A stretch of 64,000 bases of DNA from assembly GCF_014635045.1 (NCBI RefSeq), contig NZ_BMCF01000002.1, positions 372,001 to 436,000 of the forward strand, given 5' to 3'. The translations under genes and the position numbers were made by a program. The stretch comes from Staphylococcus nepalensis. Its GTDB lineage: Bacteria; Bacillota; Bacilli; Staphylococcales; Staphylococcaceae. The first letter of the stretch is position 1, and every line of letters starts with the position of its first letter. Positions 20,536-29,346 of this stretch are shown here, one piece after another. The notes below the pieces were generated by a model. That model saw only the letters and a program-made list of their open reading frames with translations. It had not been told where the DNA came from and made no database searches.

Positions 20536-23500
20536 ATGTCTAAAACGAAGCAACTCGATATTTTATATAAATTAAAAAAAGAGGTTGAAAAATCCAAAAA
20601 TCATAGACTTGTCCATATTATAAACCAAGTTATTAAAAAAGTGTTTTTAGAACAATATACAGCGACTTTCGTAGGGCATTTTTCAGCAGGTAAATCAACA
20701 TTAATTAATTTATTATTAGAAGAAAGTATACTACCTAGTTCACCTGTACCAACAACTAGTAATACAGCTATTGTTTCAGTAGCTGAAGAACCAGGCATAA
20801 TCGCAAACTTAACTAATCAGAGGTATACATTATTAAATAGTTATGATGAAGTTAAACAAATGAACCGCGAAAATATAGATGTGGAATCAGTAGAAATTAA
20901 ATTTCCATCCAAGAAGTTTAACAAAGGGTTTACGCTACAAGATACACCAGGTGTAGATTCGAACGTCACAACGCATCAATCTAGCACTGAAGAATTTATG
21001 TATACAAGCAATGTATTGTTCTATACAGTAGACTATAATCATGTCCAATCAGCAATGAATTTCCAATTTATGAAACAACTAAACCACGCAGGTGTTCCTG
21101 TCGTTTTTATAATTAACCAAATCGATAAGCATAACGAAGACGAAATACCTTTTGATTTATTTAAAGAAAGAGTTGAAAAATCAATAAACGAATGGGGCAT
21201 TGATTTAGATCAAACTTTTTATGTTTCTAAATTTGATCATAAACATAACCAAATCCAAACATTGTCAGATTATCTCGTTAAAAAAGATGAAGATAGAGAG
21301 CAAATGTCAGATTATGTCAATCGTATTGTTAATTTTATAACAGAAGAACAATTATCATTTATTCAACATGAAATTCAACACATATTAACAGAACTTGATA
21401 TTTTTGAAGAAGATTTTGACCAAGCATATTTAAATTTTCAACAGCATCAACAAGTTAGCGAAGAAGCCAAATTATTAAATAATCCAGATAAACTATACGA
21501 CTTCTTGAAACAAAAACGCAAAGCTATCTTGGATAATGCGTATGTAATGACACATGACACTAGAGAAAAGATAAGGACTTATTTGGAAAGCCGCACAAAA
21601 GATTTTAAAGTAGGTGGCATATTTAATAAAAAGAAAAAGACTTTAGAAACACAACAAATTAGACGCCAAGTGCTTCTTGAACAATTACAAGAAAAAGTTA
21701 ATCAAGAAATACGTCAACCTTTAAGAGAAGACATGTCATTTTTAACTAGATTTATCAATGCTTCAAAAGTGAACGACGCGATTTTAAATCAACATTATAC
21801 TATACCATCTAAACTTATAGATGACTTATATCAAATGCAGATTTCAATTAGTAACCAGTATGTATTAACTTTTTCAGACGACTTAATGAAATCTATTAAA
21901 CAGTTTATCTCTAAAGAAACGGAACCATTATTTAAAGAAGCAATCCACCATTCTCAAGCCAATGATATCGGTATTGAGCAAGAAGATGATTACAATGATT
22001 ATGTAAAATTTATTGAAATGCGTAATTTAAGAGACTCCTTAGAAACGCAAAATTATATGCATTACTACATCCATATTGATGATTCATTAGACAAGTTGAT
22101 AGATAGAGAAAAGATCACCTATCAGCCCAAACCACAGCAATCAGAAACTAAAAAACGTAACAATGTGAAAACGAATGTCGCTTCAAACGATCAACCATCA
22201 ACACAAGACATTAGATCTTCTTTAAAATTAATTAAGGATATACCACTGTTTGAACAAACAAAAGAAGACATTCATAATACATTGGAACGGCTTGATAATC
22301 AAACAGTTAAAATTGGTGTTTTTGGCACGTTTAGCGCTGGAAAAAGCAGTTTAATTAATGCACTTCTGGGAGGGACGTATCTTGTAAGTTCTCCAAACCC
22401 TACGACAGCAGCAATGACAGAATTAAGCTATGGTGATGAAAGTCAAATTACACTTAAGCCCGAAGCGCAAATCCTAGAAGAACTAAATCAATTATTTGAA
22501 GTTGATAACCGAAGTTTCGACACAATCGAATCATTTTTTAAACAAAATACAAATAAGCTAACATCTTCATTAGAAAAAAATAAATTAGCCTTTATCAACG
22601 CCATTGAAAAGCACTATGCAATGTATCAAGATATGTTAAAAGAAGGTCTGACGCACGCAATCAATCAAGATGAAATTAAAAAGTGGAGTGCAGAAGATGA
22701 ATTCGCAACATTTGTGAATACCGTTCATTTGAAATTACCTTTAGAATGGTTAAAAGACAAAATCATTGTAGATTCACTCGGTTTACATTCTAATAATCAA
22801 CGTCACACAAACGAAACAGAAAAGATTTTGACTTCTTCTGATTTAATACTTTACGTGAGTTATTTTAATCATTCTTTCACGGAAAATGACAAACGTTTCA
22901 TTGAACATATGAAAGAAATGAATCAATTAAATGAAAATCAGGCCTTTAAGATGGTGGTAAATGCCACTGATTTAGCAGAAACTGAAGAGGATCTAAACGC
23001 TGTTATTGAATACGTAAGTGATGCGCTTAACCAAGTGAATATGCATTCTGATATTTTTGCTGTTTCTAGCCGAGAAGGCCTGAAAAATGGTGATTCAGGT
23101 ATTGAAAAATTAAAAAGTAGCGTAACATATTTTACAGAAGTGGCATCAAAAGGTATCTTACAACAACAAATGGTCAAACAACTAACACACATTTCAAAAG
23201 CATTTGACCAAATGATTGAAGAAGCACAACACAATCAAACTCAAATCAAGCAACGCAAAAGCAAACTTGAAAATTATCAAAATCAAACGATAATGAATTC
23301 TAATATCTTACAAATTGCTGAACAACGTGCTGCAAATGAAGTGGAAGATCAAATTTATCATTTAAATGAACGCTTAAAAATACAATTATTGGACGAAGTT
23401 AAATCTATTTATAATGGTCAAATGACTCGAAGTAATAATTTTAATGAACAGAAACGTAAATCTACAAAATCATATTTAGATCAAATTCATCAAAGGTTAT

Positions 23501-23976
23501 ATCTAGAGCAATCTTTACTCGTTGAACGTGTTAAAAAATATTTTATCCAACAAATACATGAAGAACTTGCCCCTTTAAAACAAAAATTAGCACAGGTACA
23601 TGTATTTATTGAGCCTGAATTTAATAAATCCAATATCGATTTAGAAAACCCTTATCTAAAAATTGAATTAAGTGAAATGATTTCATCTTTACCTAAAACA
23701 CTTACGAAAAAAAATATAATACAATCTAAAACACAGAATGAAATCCAAAGAGCAATTACTCAAAATACAATAGAATTACTCAAACCATGTATTGCTGATT
23801 TAAGAAAAGGACTCATAGAGATTATAGATATCTTAAACCAAGATATTGAGAAGAAATTCACCCACTACGAAAAAGATATCCATTCACAAATTAAACAACT
23901 ATTATCATTTGAAATGGACAACACATTAATTCAACAGCTTCAAGAAACCAACCATAAATTAAAAGCACAATTGTAA
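20536..23976 (+). CDS. dynA: Double dynamin-like GTPase (DynA family)
   Basis: An 1146-residue fusion of two bacterial dynamin units. The first P-loop is GHFSAGKSTLIN (about 47-58) with switch/DTPGVD at about 138 and a NQID G4 motif at about 194. The second P-loop is GTFSAGKSSLIN (about 597-608), with DSLGL in place of DxPG and NATD as G4. Long helical stalks follow each GTPase. In Bacillus DynA tethers and fuses membranes and protects against phage and pore formers; the same job here is inference. It is followed 21 bp later by the exonuclease gene, as in Bacillus ypbR-ypcP neighbourhoods. Confidence 0.88.
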   Translation: MSKTKQLDILYKLKKEVEKSKNHRLVHIINQVIKKVFLEQYTATFVGHFSAGKSTLINLLLEESILPSSPVPTTSNTAIVSVAEEPGIIANLTNQRYTLLNSYDEVKQMNRENIDVESVEIKFPSKKFNKGFTLQDTPGVDSNVTTHQSSTEEFMYTSNVLFYTVDYNHVQSAMNFQFMKQLNHAGVPVVFIINQIDKHNEDEIPFDLFKERVEKSINEWGIDLDQTFYVSKFDHKHNQIQTLSDYLVKKDEDREQMSDYVNRIVNFITEEQLSFIQHEIQHILTELDIFEEDFDQAYLNFQQHQQVSEEAKLLNNPDKLYDFLKQKRKAILDNAYVMTHDTREKIRTYLESRTKDFKVGGIFNKKKKTLETQQIRRQVLLEQLQEKVNQEIRQPLREDMSFLTRFINASKVNDAILNQHYTIPSKLIDDLYQMQISISNQYVLTFSDDLMKSIKQFISKETEPLFKEAIHHSQANDIGIEQEDDYNDYVKFIEMRNLRDSLETQNYMHYYIHIDDSLDKLIDREKITYQPKPQQSETKKRNNVKTNVASNDQPSTQDIRSSLKLIKDIPLFEQTKEDIHNTLERLDNQTVKIGVFGTFSAGKSSLINALLGGTYLVSSPNPTTAAMTELSYGDESQITLKPEAQILEELNQLFEVDNRSFDTIESFFKQNTNKLTSSLEKNKLAFINAIEKHYAMYQDMLKEGLTHAINQDEIKKWSAEDEFATFVNTVHLKLPLEWLKDKIIVDSLGLHSNNQRHTNETEKILTSSDLILYVSYFNHSFTENDKRFIEHMKEMNQLNENQAFKMVVNATDLAETEEDLNAVIEYVSDALNQVNMHSDIFAVSSREGLKNGDSGIEKLKSSVTYFTEVASKGILQQQMVKQLTHISKAFDQMIEEAQHNQTQIKQRKSKLENYQNQTIMNSNILQIAEQRAANEVEDQIYHLNERLKIQLLDEVKSIYNGQMTRSNNFNEQKRKSTKSYLDQIHQRLYLEQSLLVERVKKYFIQQIHEELAPLKQKLAQVHVFIEPEFNKSNIDLENPYLKIELSEMISSLPKTLTKKNIIQSKTQNEIQRAITQNTIELLKPCIADLRKGLIEIIDILNQDIEKKFTHYEKDIHSQIKQLLSFEMDNTLIQQLQETNHKLKAQL

Positions 23977-23997
23977 ATTGAGAAAGAGGTACTCACA

Positions 23998-24879
23998 ATG
24001 TCTAAAAAAATATTATTAATAGATGGCATGGCTTTATTATTCCGCCACTTTTATGCCACAAGTTTGCATAAACAATTTATGCGTAATTCTTATGGCACTC
24101 CTACAAATGGTGTTCAAGGATTTGTTCGCCATGTATTCACAGCAATAAATGAAATTCAACCTTCACATGTAGCTGTATGTTGGGATATGGGAAAATCTAC
24201 TTTTAGAAATGCTATGTATGATGGTTATAAACAAAATCGCCCAGCACCACCTACAGAACTGATTCCTCAGTTTGATTATGTTAAAGAAATTTCAAAACAA
24301 TTCGGTTTTGTAAATATCGGGGTTCAAAACTATGAAGCGGATGATGTTATAGGTACATTAACTCATCAATATTCAGATCAAAACCAGATTTATGTAGTTA
24401 CCGGAGATAAAGATATCCTACAATGCATTAATCCAAATGTAGAAATATGGCTCACTAAAAAAGGATTTAATATTTACAATCGCTACACGCTGGATCGGTT
24501 TCAAAGTGAATATGGGTTAAACCCATTGCAACTAATTGATGTCAAAGCATTTATGGGGGATAGTGCTGATGGCTATCCTGGCGTTAAAGGAATTGGAGAA
24601 AAAACTGCTATAAAGCTCATTCAAAAACATGGTTCTGTTGAAGCAGTTTTAGATGCACTACACGAATTAACGCCTAGCCAACGTAAAAAAATTGAAGACA
24701 ATATATATAACTTAAAATTATCAAAGAATTTGGCGAAAATCCATACCGAAGTGCCATTAAATACAAATGAGTTATTAAGTGATATGAAATTTGGTACTGA
24801 TTTAGCAGAGGTGCTAAATATTTGTAAACAGCACGAACTATACGTATCTGGCAAATATTTATCGACACATTTTAATTAA
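23998..24879 (+). CDS. ypcP: 5'-3' exonuclease (YpcP/ExoIX-like)
   Basis: A 293-residue flap/5'-exonuclease like the N-terminal domain of DNA polymerase I. Metal-binding aspartates are visible in LLIDGMALLFRHFYAT (about 6-21), YEADDVIGTL (about 112-121) and VTGDKDILQ (about 135-143), and a helix-hairpin-helix in GYPGVKGIGEKTAIKLIQKHG (about 193-213). Family members remove RNA or DNA 5' ends in repair and primer processing. The start follows GAAAGAGGT. It is probably co-transcribed with dynA. Confidence 0.9.
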   Translation: MSKKILLIDGMALLFRHFYATSLHKQFMRNSYGTPTNGVQGFVRHVFTAINEIQPSHVAVCWDMGKSTFRNAMYDGYKQNRPAPPTELIPQFDYVKEISKQFGFVNIGVQNYEADDVIGTLTHQYSDQNQIYVVTGDKDILQCINPNVEIWLTKKGFNIYNRYTLDRFQSEYGLNPLQLIDVKAFMGDSADGYPGVKGIGEKTAIKLIQKHGSVEAVLDALHELTPSQRKKIEDNIYNLKLSKNLAKIHTEVPLNTNELLSDMKFGTDLAEVLNICKQHELYVSGKYLSTHFN

Positions 24880-25185
24880 TACAGGTTGAAGTATAGCGTA
24901 GTGATCTAATCTTTATTATTACATTTTTGATTCGTCCGACTTAAAAACGGATCCAAGTTAAGAAGTATCGATATAATGATTTGAGTCAATCTCGTGTATA
25001 TACGATGCTAAAGCAAAAAAATGATATGAACCAAGGATTATATTTACTTACCGTTAATGTATGAAGAAAATGTACAACATTCAAAGCACTCGCGTAAGTA
25101 TTATTCGTTTTCACAAATAAAAAATAGTCATTTAGAAATGAGTTTATGCGTTTTTATCCAAGCCATTTACTGTCCATATGTGATG
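24880..25185. other. Gene-free stretch between ypcP and the RNase HI-like gene
   Basis: No supported gene. One frame stays open from 24945 to a TGA at 25062 and reads protein-like (for example YNDLSQSRVYTMLKQ), but has no start or ribosome binding site; it could be a relic of a lost gene or chance. In S. aureus the ebh/norB region lies in this part of the gene order. Confidence 0.5.
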
Positions 25186-25225
25186 GAAGCTGAGACATGT
25201 TTATTTATGTCTCAGCTTCTTCTTA
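25186..25225 (+). terminator. Convergent terminator hairpin overlapping the RNase HI-like stop
   Basis: A perfect 13-bp stem GAAGCTGAGACAT / ATGTCTCAGCTTC with an 8-nt loop, followed on the + strand by TTCTTATT. The reverse gene's stop codon (25203-25201) lies in the loop, so one arm of the hairpin is also coding sequence. Confidence 0.7.
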
Positions 25226-25620
25226 TTAGTTTGGGTGATTTTATATAATGCATTTTTAGCATGATGATTTGCTTCTTTATTTTGGTTTCTTGGAACCCAT
25301 CTCACAAACAACAAATCAAAATTTGTTTCTAATGCTTGAATTTGGTCAAAATAGTGCTTGAATTTTTTGTTTTTTACTTGTCCTTTGTTCATACTATCTT
25401 CTATTAATTTTGAATCTGTATAGACAAGCGCTGTAGTAATATAATGTGCTTTTGCGCATTTTAATGCATATACGAAAGATGCCCATTCCGCACTATGGTT
25501 ATCTGTTATACCTAAATCAAAATCAAAATGAATTCTTTCGTGTTCAGTAACCAATACTACTGCGCATGCACTTTGTCCAGGATTTCCTGCAGTAGCTGCG
25601 TCAAAATATATTTTTGCCAT
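25201..25620 (-). CDS. RNase HI-like protein (YpdQ type)
   Basis: A 139-residue RNase HI fold protein. Three carboxylates are placed normally: Asp in YFDAATAGNPG (about 6), Glu in SAEWASF (about 45) and Asp in YTDSKLI (about 68). The fourth, normally in an N-x-x-A-D-x-L-A motif, is replaced: the protein has NKEANHHA, with Asn at that place. The Bacillus homologue YpdQ is reported to lack RNase H activity, so activity here is doubtful. The last residues (KKLRHK) are encoded by a terminator arm. RBS AAGGTG precedes the ATG. Confidence 0.8.
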   Translation of the reverse strand: MAKIYFDAATAGNPGQSACAVVLVTEHERIHFDFDLGITDNHSAEWASFVYALKCAKAHYITTALVYTDSKLIEDSMNKGQVKNKKFKHYFDQIQALETNFDLLFVRWVPRNQNKEANHHAKNALYKITQTNKKKLRHK

Positions 25621-25782
25621 AAATTCACCTTCAAATATAAAAGTTAATTTTATATTAACAAACGAATACGATTTAGACTAATAAAGGGCGGGTATTTTTC
25701 TTGAAAAAATAGATTAAAATAACGTAAGCTATGAGAGTTAACAAATATATACATAGCTAAATAACTTAAAAAGGTGATTAAA

Positions 25783-26337
25783 GTGAAAAATATGTTTATT
25801 GTACATGGTTATCAAGCTAATACAGAAAGCCATTGGTTTCAATGGTTAGCGGATCAAATGAAGCCCTATGGTTACAATGTGGAAATCGTATATCTTCCAG
25901 ATTCAGATTGTCCTTCTTTTGAGGCGTGGTACCAGGCTATTCAAAACAGTATGCAAAATAATTTAAATTCAGAAACGATTATAGTGGCTCATAGTTTAGG
26001 TGTTATTTCAACGTTAAATTATTTAACTTCTATGCTTAACGTCCCAACAATCAAAGGGCTTTTTCTCGTTTCTGGTTTTAATGAAAAATTATCGAATTTA
26101 ATAGAATTAAATCAATATATAGATTGCATCAATATTAATTTAAATAACTTGCATGCACAACATATTGTTACTATCGGCGCAATAAATGACCCTGTGGTTA
26201 ATATCGATGCAACAGATAGATTATCTGAACAATTAAATGTCAAAACGACTTATGTCAATCATAATGGCCATTTTTTAGCTACAGAAGGTTATAACTCTTT
26301 TAATTTCTTAAAAGATAAAATTATCGAAATTTTATAA
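25783..26337 (+). CDS. RBBP9/YdeN-family alpha/beta hydrolase
   Basis: A serine hydrolase of 184 residues. The nucleophile elbow is AHSLG, preceded by the oxyanion-type FIVHGYQANTESHWF; the acid is likely in NDPVV and the histidine in NHNGHFLATEGY near the end, giving a complete Ser-Asp-His set. This layout is the RBBP9/YdeN family, whose substrates are mostly unknown. AAGGTG favours the GTG start at 25783 over the GTG at 25774 within that site. The gene stands alone and ends before a very strong bidirectional terminator. Confidence 0.82.
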   Translation: MKNMFIVHGYQANTESHWFQWLADQMKPYGYNVEIVYLPDSDCPSFEAWYQAIQNSMQNNLNSETIIVAHSLGVISTLNYLTSMLNVPTIKGLFLVSGFNEKLSNLIELNQYIDCININLNNLHAQHIVTIGAINDPVVNIDATDRLSEQLNVKTTYVNHNGHFLATEGYNSFNFLKDKIIEIL

Positions 26338-26635
26338 CTCTATTAAATATGAAAACTGAGCCGTCAAACCATAAGTCTTTGTTTCAAGATCTGAAGATGG
26401 CAAATGTGTATCTACGTATAAATTTTTTAAATATCCTTTTTATCCATCAGGCACCTAGTTATTCAATTTATTTGATTGTGATTTTATTACAAGGAAGTGT
26501 CTTATTTTTTATCTATATTTATATAATCATACTGCTTTCGTAATAAACCTATACCCAATGAAAAGTATGAATGAGATATTTTCGCTCGAATGGTAACCAT
26601 AAACAAGCATATAAATACAAAATCTGAAGATTTTA
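26338..26635. other. Gene-free stretch before the convergent terminator
   Basis: AT-rich sequence with no supported gene. A 64-codon frame starting at ATG 26349 lacks a ribosome binding site and is of low complexity (many Ile/Leu/Tyr), so it was not called. Nothing else recognised. Confidence 0.5.
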
Positions 26636-26679
26636 AGTATAAAACGCATTTCCATTAAAATGGAAATGCGTTTTATACT
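26636..26679. terminator. Perfect 21-bp palindromic bidirectional terminator
   Basis: AGTATAAAACGCATTTCCAT is followed, after a short TTAA centre, by its exact complement. Stems end in TTTTAT in both directions. It lies between the hydrolase gene and the reverse queuosine transporter gene. Confidence 0.88.
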
Positions 26680-26751
26680 GCATATTGACGTATGAATATT
26701 TGTGGCTGTGGTTTGTTTTATTGATTATCTTTAAGAAATGATATTGAGTGA

Positions 26752-27456
26752 TTAATAACCCTCATCTAATTTTTGTATTTTTCCTTTTCTATACATAGAT
26801 TTTGCCCAGTAGCCAAAAGGAACGTTGAATACGGTAGAAATGATTTTTAGTAAGTAAGTTGTTATAAAGATTTCAAATACTGCTTCATTTGGCATTGCGC
26901 CGAAAAAGGCTATAATAACAAATAATGCTGTATCTACAATATTACTTAAAATCGTACTACCATAGGCTCTTATAATAAACGTTTTGTCAGAACTAAAAAC
27001 CTTTTTAATTAGTGAAAATAGTAAAACATCCAAATGCTGACCAATAATATACGCAATAACAGAGCCTAAAGCAATTCTTGGAACAATATTAAAAATGGAT
27101 TCTAATGCATTTTGTGTATTATCTACTGGGGAAGGTACAAAATGAAGTGAAAATTGCATTACTATAATCATTACTAAGGTTGAACTAAAACCTAACCAAA
27201 CTGCACGTTTAGCAATTTTACGACCATATATATCATTTAAAATATCAGTTGCTAAATAAATTGAAGCAAACATCACATTTCCTAGTGTGGCCGAAATAGT
27301 AAAAATATCGATTGTTTTAATAACTTGAATATTGGCAATAATTGTTCCAATTGCAATCCATGCAATTAAGCCATGTTTACCAAATAATCGATACATAGCC
27401 ACCAATAACAAAAAAGTTACTAAAAAGGTAATAACTCCAAATATTTCATTAAACAA
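26752..27456 (-). CDS. Queuosine-precursor transporter (YhhQ/VUT family)
   Basis: A 234-residue membrane protein with about six spans, of the VUT/COG1738 family (Bacillus YpdP, E. coli YhhQ). Family traits are visible: YLATDILNDIYGRKIAKRAVWLGF (about 72-95) and an AYGSTILSNIVDTALF segment near 170. It imports preQ1 or preQ0 so that tRNA can be modified with queuosine. The start is TTG at 27456, 7 nt from TAGGAGGAA. That ribosome binding site is part of a preQ1 riboswitch, which independently supports the substrate. Confidence 0.9.
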   Translation of the reverse strand: MFNEIFGVITFLVTFLLLVAMYRLFGKHGLIAWIAIGTIIANIQVIKTIDIFTISATLGNVMFASIYLATDILNDIYGRKIAKRAVWLGFSSTLVMIIVMQFSLHFVPSPVDNTQNALESIFNIVPRIALGSVIAYIIGQHLDVLLFSLIKKVFSSDKTFIIRAYGSTILSNIVDTALFVIIAFFGAMPNEAVFEIFITTYLLKIISTVFNVPFGYWAKSMYRKGKIQKLDEGY

Positions 27457-27461
27457 TTTTA

Positions 27462-27503
27462 TTCCTCCTAAATTTTGATGATGCGGGTGTTTAGAAACCG
27501 CAA
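27462..27503 (-). promoter_or_regulatory. preQ1-I riboswitch controlling translation
   Basis: Read on the reverse strand, P1 is TGCGG (27502-27498) pairing with CCGCA (27486-27482). The loop between has TTTCTAAACAC, whose CTAAA (27494-27490) pairs with TTTAG (27472-27468) in the tail, forming the H-type pseudoknot typical of class I. This second pairing covers the start of the TAGGAGG ribosome binding site, so ligand binding should block translation initiation. The A-rich linker ATCATCAAAA also fits. It lies directly before a queuosine-precursor transporter. Confidence 0.88.
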
Positions 27504-27519
27504 AATAAGCAACTACATT

Positions 27520-27547
27520 ATTTTACTAGAAAAAACAAAAAAATCAA
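27520..27547 (-). promoter_or_regulatory. Promoter of the preQ1 riboswitch-transporter unit
   Basis: On the reverse strand TTGATT (27547-27542), a 16-bp spacer and TAAAAT (27525-27520). The start near 27513 leaves about 10 nt before the riboswitch P1 stem. Confidence 0.6.
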
Positions 27548-27607
27548 GTTCTATTTATAATTGAATATTTAACGTTTTATTAATAGTTAGAATTACAAAT
27601 TAATGAT

Positions 27608-27636
27608 TAAACAATCGTTGTTACAAATGATATAAT
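27608..27636 (+). promoter_or_regulatory. Promoter of the zinc-finger / cvfC operon
   Basis: TAAACA (27608-27613), a 17-bp spacer and a perfect TATAAT (27631-27636), extended by TGA immediately before it. The start point would be near 27643. Confidence 0.65.
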
Positions 27637-27707
27637 GTCAGCAAGTCTCAAATCTTAATTTTATGATTTATTTGGTACTTATATTTCATTTTTAGCAATA
27701 CAGGAGA

Positions 27708-27902
27708 GTGAAGCGTATTCTAACCTATTCTGAAAAAGAGGCGATTGATGCAATTGATCAATTGATGAACACATATTGTAAAACGTGCTTGTTAAAACGT
27801 CATATCAAAAATACAAAAGGTAAGACACAAGCACATCATTTCTGTATAAATGAATGTTCTGTTGGAAAACAAATAAAACAAATTGGTAATGAATTACAAT
27901 AA
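27708..27902 (+). CDS. Small zinc-finger protein (YpeQ/DUF2602-like)
   Basis: A 64-residue protein with four cysteines and two histidines in the order YCKTCLLK ... AHHFCINEC, which can bind one zinc ion. It resembles the small zinc-finger family found near ypdQ in Bacillus. The GTG at 27708 sits very close to AGGAG (27702-27706), so the true start is uncertain; an ATT nine bases downstream would have better spacing. It ends 15 bp before the free Nfu-domain gene and is probably the first gene of that operon. Confidence 0.7.
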   Translation: MKRILTYSEKEAIDAIDQLMNTYCKTCLLKRHIKNTKGKTQAHHFCINECSVGKQIKQIGNELQ

Positions 27903-27917
27903 GGAGGAGAATCTATA

Positions 27918-28175
27918 ATGGAAATTTTAAATGTAGCAACTACACCAAATCCAAACACAATGAAAATCGATTTAAAGTTAGAAAGCGGGGACAATAAACC
28001 AAATACGTATACTAAGGTGAAAGAAGATCAACCTGATTTTATCAATGCAGTACTAGAAGTAGAAGGTGTTAAGTCGATATTTCAAGCGATGAATTTTATT
28101 TCTGTAGATAAACAATCAGATGCTGAGTGGGATCAAATCCTACCTAATATCACAACAGCACTAGAAGAAATATAA
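27918..28175 (+). CDS. Free-standing Nfu/NifU N-terminal domain protein
   Basis: An 85-residue protein made only of a scaffold Nfu/NifU N-terminal domain. The signature TTPNPNTMKIDL is at about 8-19 and GVKSIFQAMNFISV at about 50-63. It has no cysteines, so it cannot itself carry an Fe-S cluster like the C-terminal Nfu domain. It is a clear paralogue of the first 85 residues of the next gene: the motif order and length match throughout. RBS AAGGAGGAG. Role unknown; linkage to a bacilliredoxin suggests a thiol or Fe-S context. Confidence 0.82.
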   Translation: MEILNVATTPNPNTMKIDLKLESGDNKPNTYTKVKEDQPDFINAVLEVEGVKSIFQAMNFISVDKQSDAEWDQILPNITTALEEI

Positions 28176-28193
28176 GATAGGGAGGGCGCCTTA

Positions 28194-29312
28194 ATGGAAA
28201 TTGTACGTGTGGAACCTACGCCAAGCCCCAATACGATGAAAATTGTATTGACTAAAAAAAGGGAAGACAACCAATCTAATACTTATACATCAATTAATGA
28301 AGGGCAACCTGATTTTATCAATGATGTATTAGCGATTGATGGTGTTAAATCTATATTTCATGTAATGGATTTTTTAGCAGTCGATAAAAAACCAAAATTC
28401 GATTGGGAAGAAGTATTACCTAAAGTAACAGCAACTTTAAATGACGAAGAAACCACCTCTGCTGAGCAGCTTCCAGATGAACATTTTGGTGAGATAAAGG
28501 CAGAAGTATTAAAATTCAAAGGTATTCCATATCAGATTAAACTAACAACAAGTTCAGAAGAAAAACGCAAACAATTGCCTGAAATTTATGTTGATAGCAT
28601 GTTAGCTGCCCAAAAAGATAATGACAACGTGGTATTTCAACGTAAATGGGAAGATTTAGGCATACGGTACGGCGAAATGGATGAAGTTTTAGAAGATGTG
28701 TTAGAGGAAGTTACTGCTATGTATCCTAAAGAGCAATTAAAGCAACGTGTGGATGAAGCTTTAGCAACTGATATAATTATTCCAGAAACAAAATATAAAC
28801 ATGTCTCGTTAGAAGACTATCAAGCAACTGAAAATTGGAAAGAACGCTTAAGAATGTTAAAATCATTCCCAACGCCCACTATCAAAGACTTACCATTGTT
28901 AGGCGACGTTGTCAGTGAAGCGCAGAAAACACCTTTAAGACGGGAAGCTGTCATATTGCTTGGAATGATTGAAGATGAAGTTGTGTTGCCTTACTTATAT
29001 AAAGGGTTACACGATAAAAGCCCTGGCGTAAGAAGAACAGCTGGAGACTGCTTAAGTGATTTAGGTTTTAAACAAGCCTTACCTGAAATGGAAAAAGCGT
29101 TAAGCGATCCACATAAAATTGTCAGATGGAGAGCTGCCATGTTTATGTTCGATGAAGCTGGACCTGAACAGTTACCAGCTTTACGTGAACATGCAGATGA
29201 TTCAGCTTATGAAGTCAAATTACAAATAGAAATGGCAATCACTAGAATTGAAAATGGGGATGAAGCATTAGGCTCTGTTTGGAAACAAATTGCCAATAGA
29301 AATAAAGCATAA
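28194..29312 (+). CDS. cvfC: Conserved virulence factor C (Nfu N-domain + HEAT repeats)
   Basis: A 372-residue protein. Residues 1-82 are an Nfu N-terminal domain ([26 protein letters not shown]); the middle (about 100-200) is YpgR-like; residues about 210-365 form HEAT/PBS-type repeats, for instance [20 protein letters not shown] and [14 protein letters not shown]. It matches S. aureus CvfC and Bacillus YpgR. In S. aureus the cvfC operon was reported to affect virulence through expression of thyA, which is also the next gene block here. It lies 18 bp after the free Nfu domain. Confidence 0.85.
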   Translation: MEIVRVEPTPSPNTMKIVLTKKREDNQSNTYTSINEGQPDFINDVLAIDGVKSIFHVMDFLAVDKKPKFDWEEVLPKVTATLNDEETTSAEQLPDEHFGEIKAEVLKFKGIPYQIKLTTSSEEKRKQLPEIYVDSMLAAQKDNDNVVFQRKWEDLGIRYGEMDEVLEDVLEEVTAMYPKEQLKQRVDEALATDIIIPETKYKHVSLEDYQATENWKERLRMLKSFPTPTIKDLPLLGDVVSEAQKTPLRREAVILLGMIEDEVVLPYLYKGLHDKSPGVRRTAGDCLSDLGFKQALPEMEKALSDPHKIVRWRAAMFMFDEAGPEQLPALREHADDSAYEVKLQIEMAITRIENGDEALGSVWKQIANRNKA

Positions 29313-29346
29313 ATTAAAATGTACCCAAAGTATAGGAGTGTTATAT

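Noticed and set aside
25057..25248. 63-codon frame on the + strand
   Set aside because: No ribosome binding site; it runs through a terminator hairpin and overlaps the end of the RNase HI-like gene.
26349..26543. 64-codon hydrophobic frame
   Set aside because: No ribosome binding site, low complexity, and no family resemblance; likely chance in AT-rich DNA.
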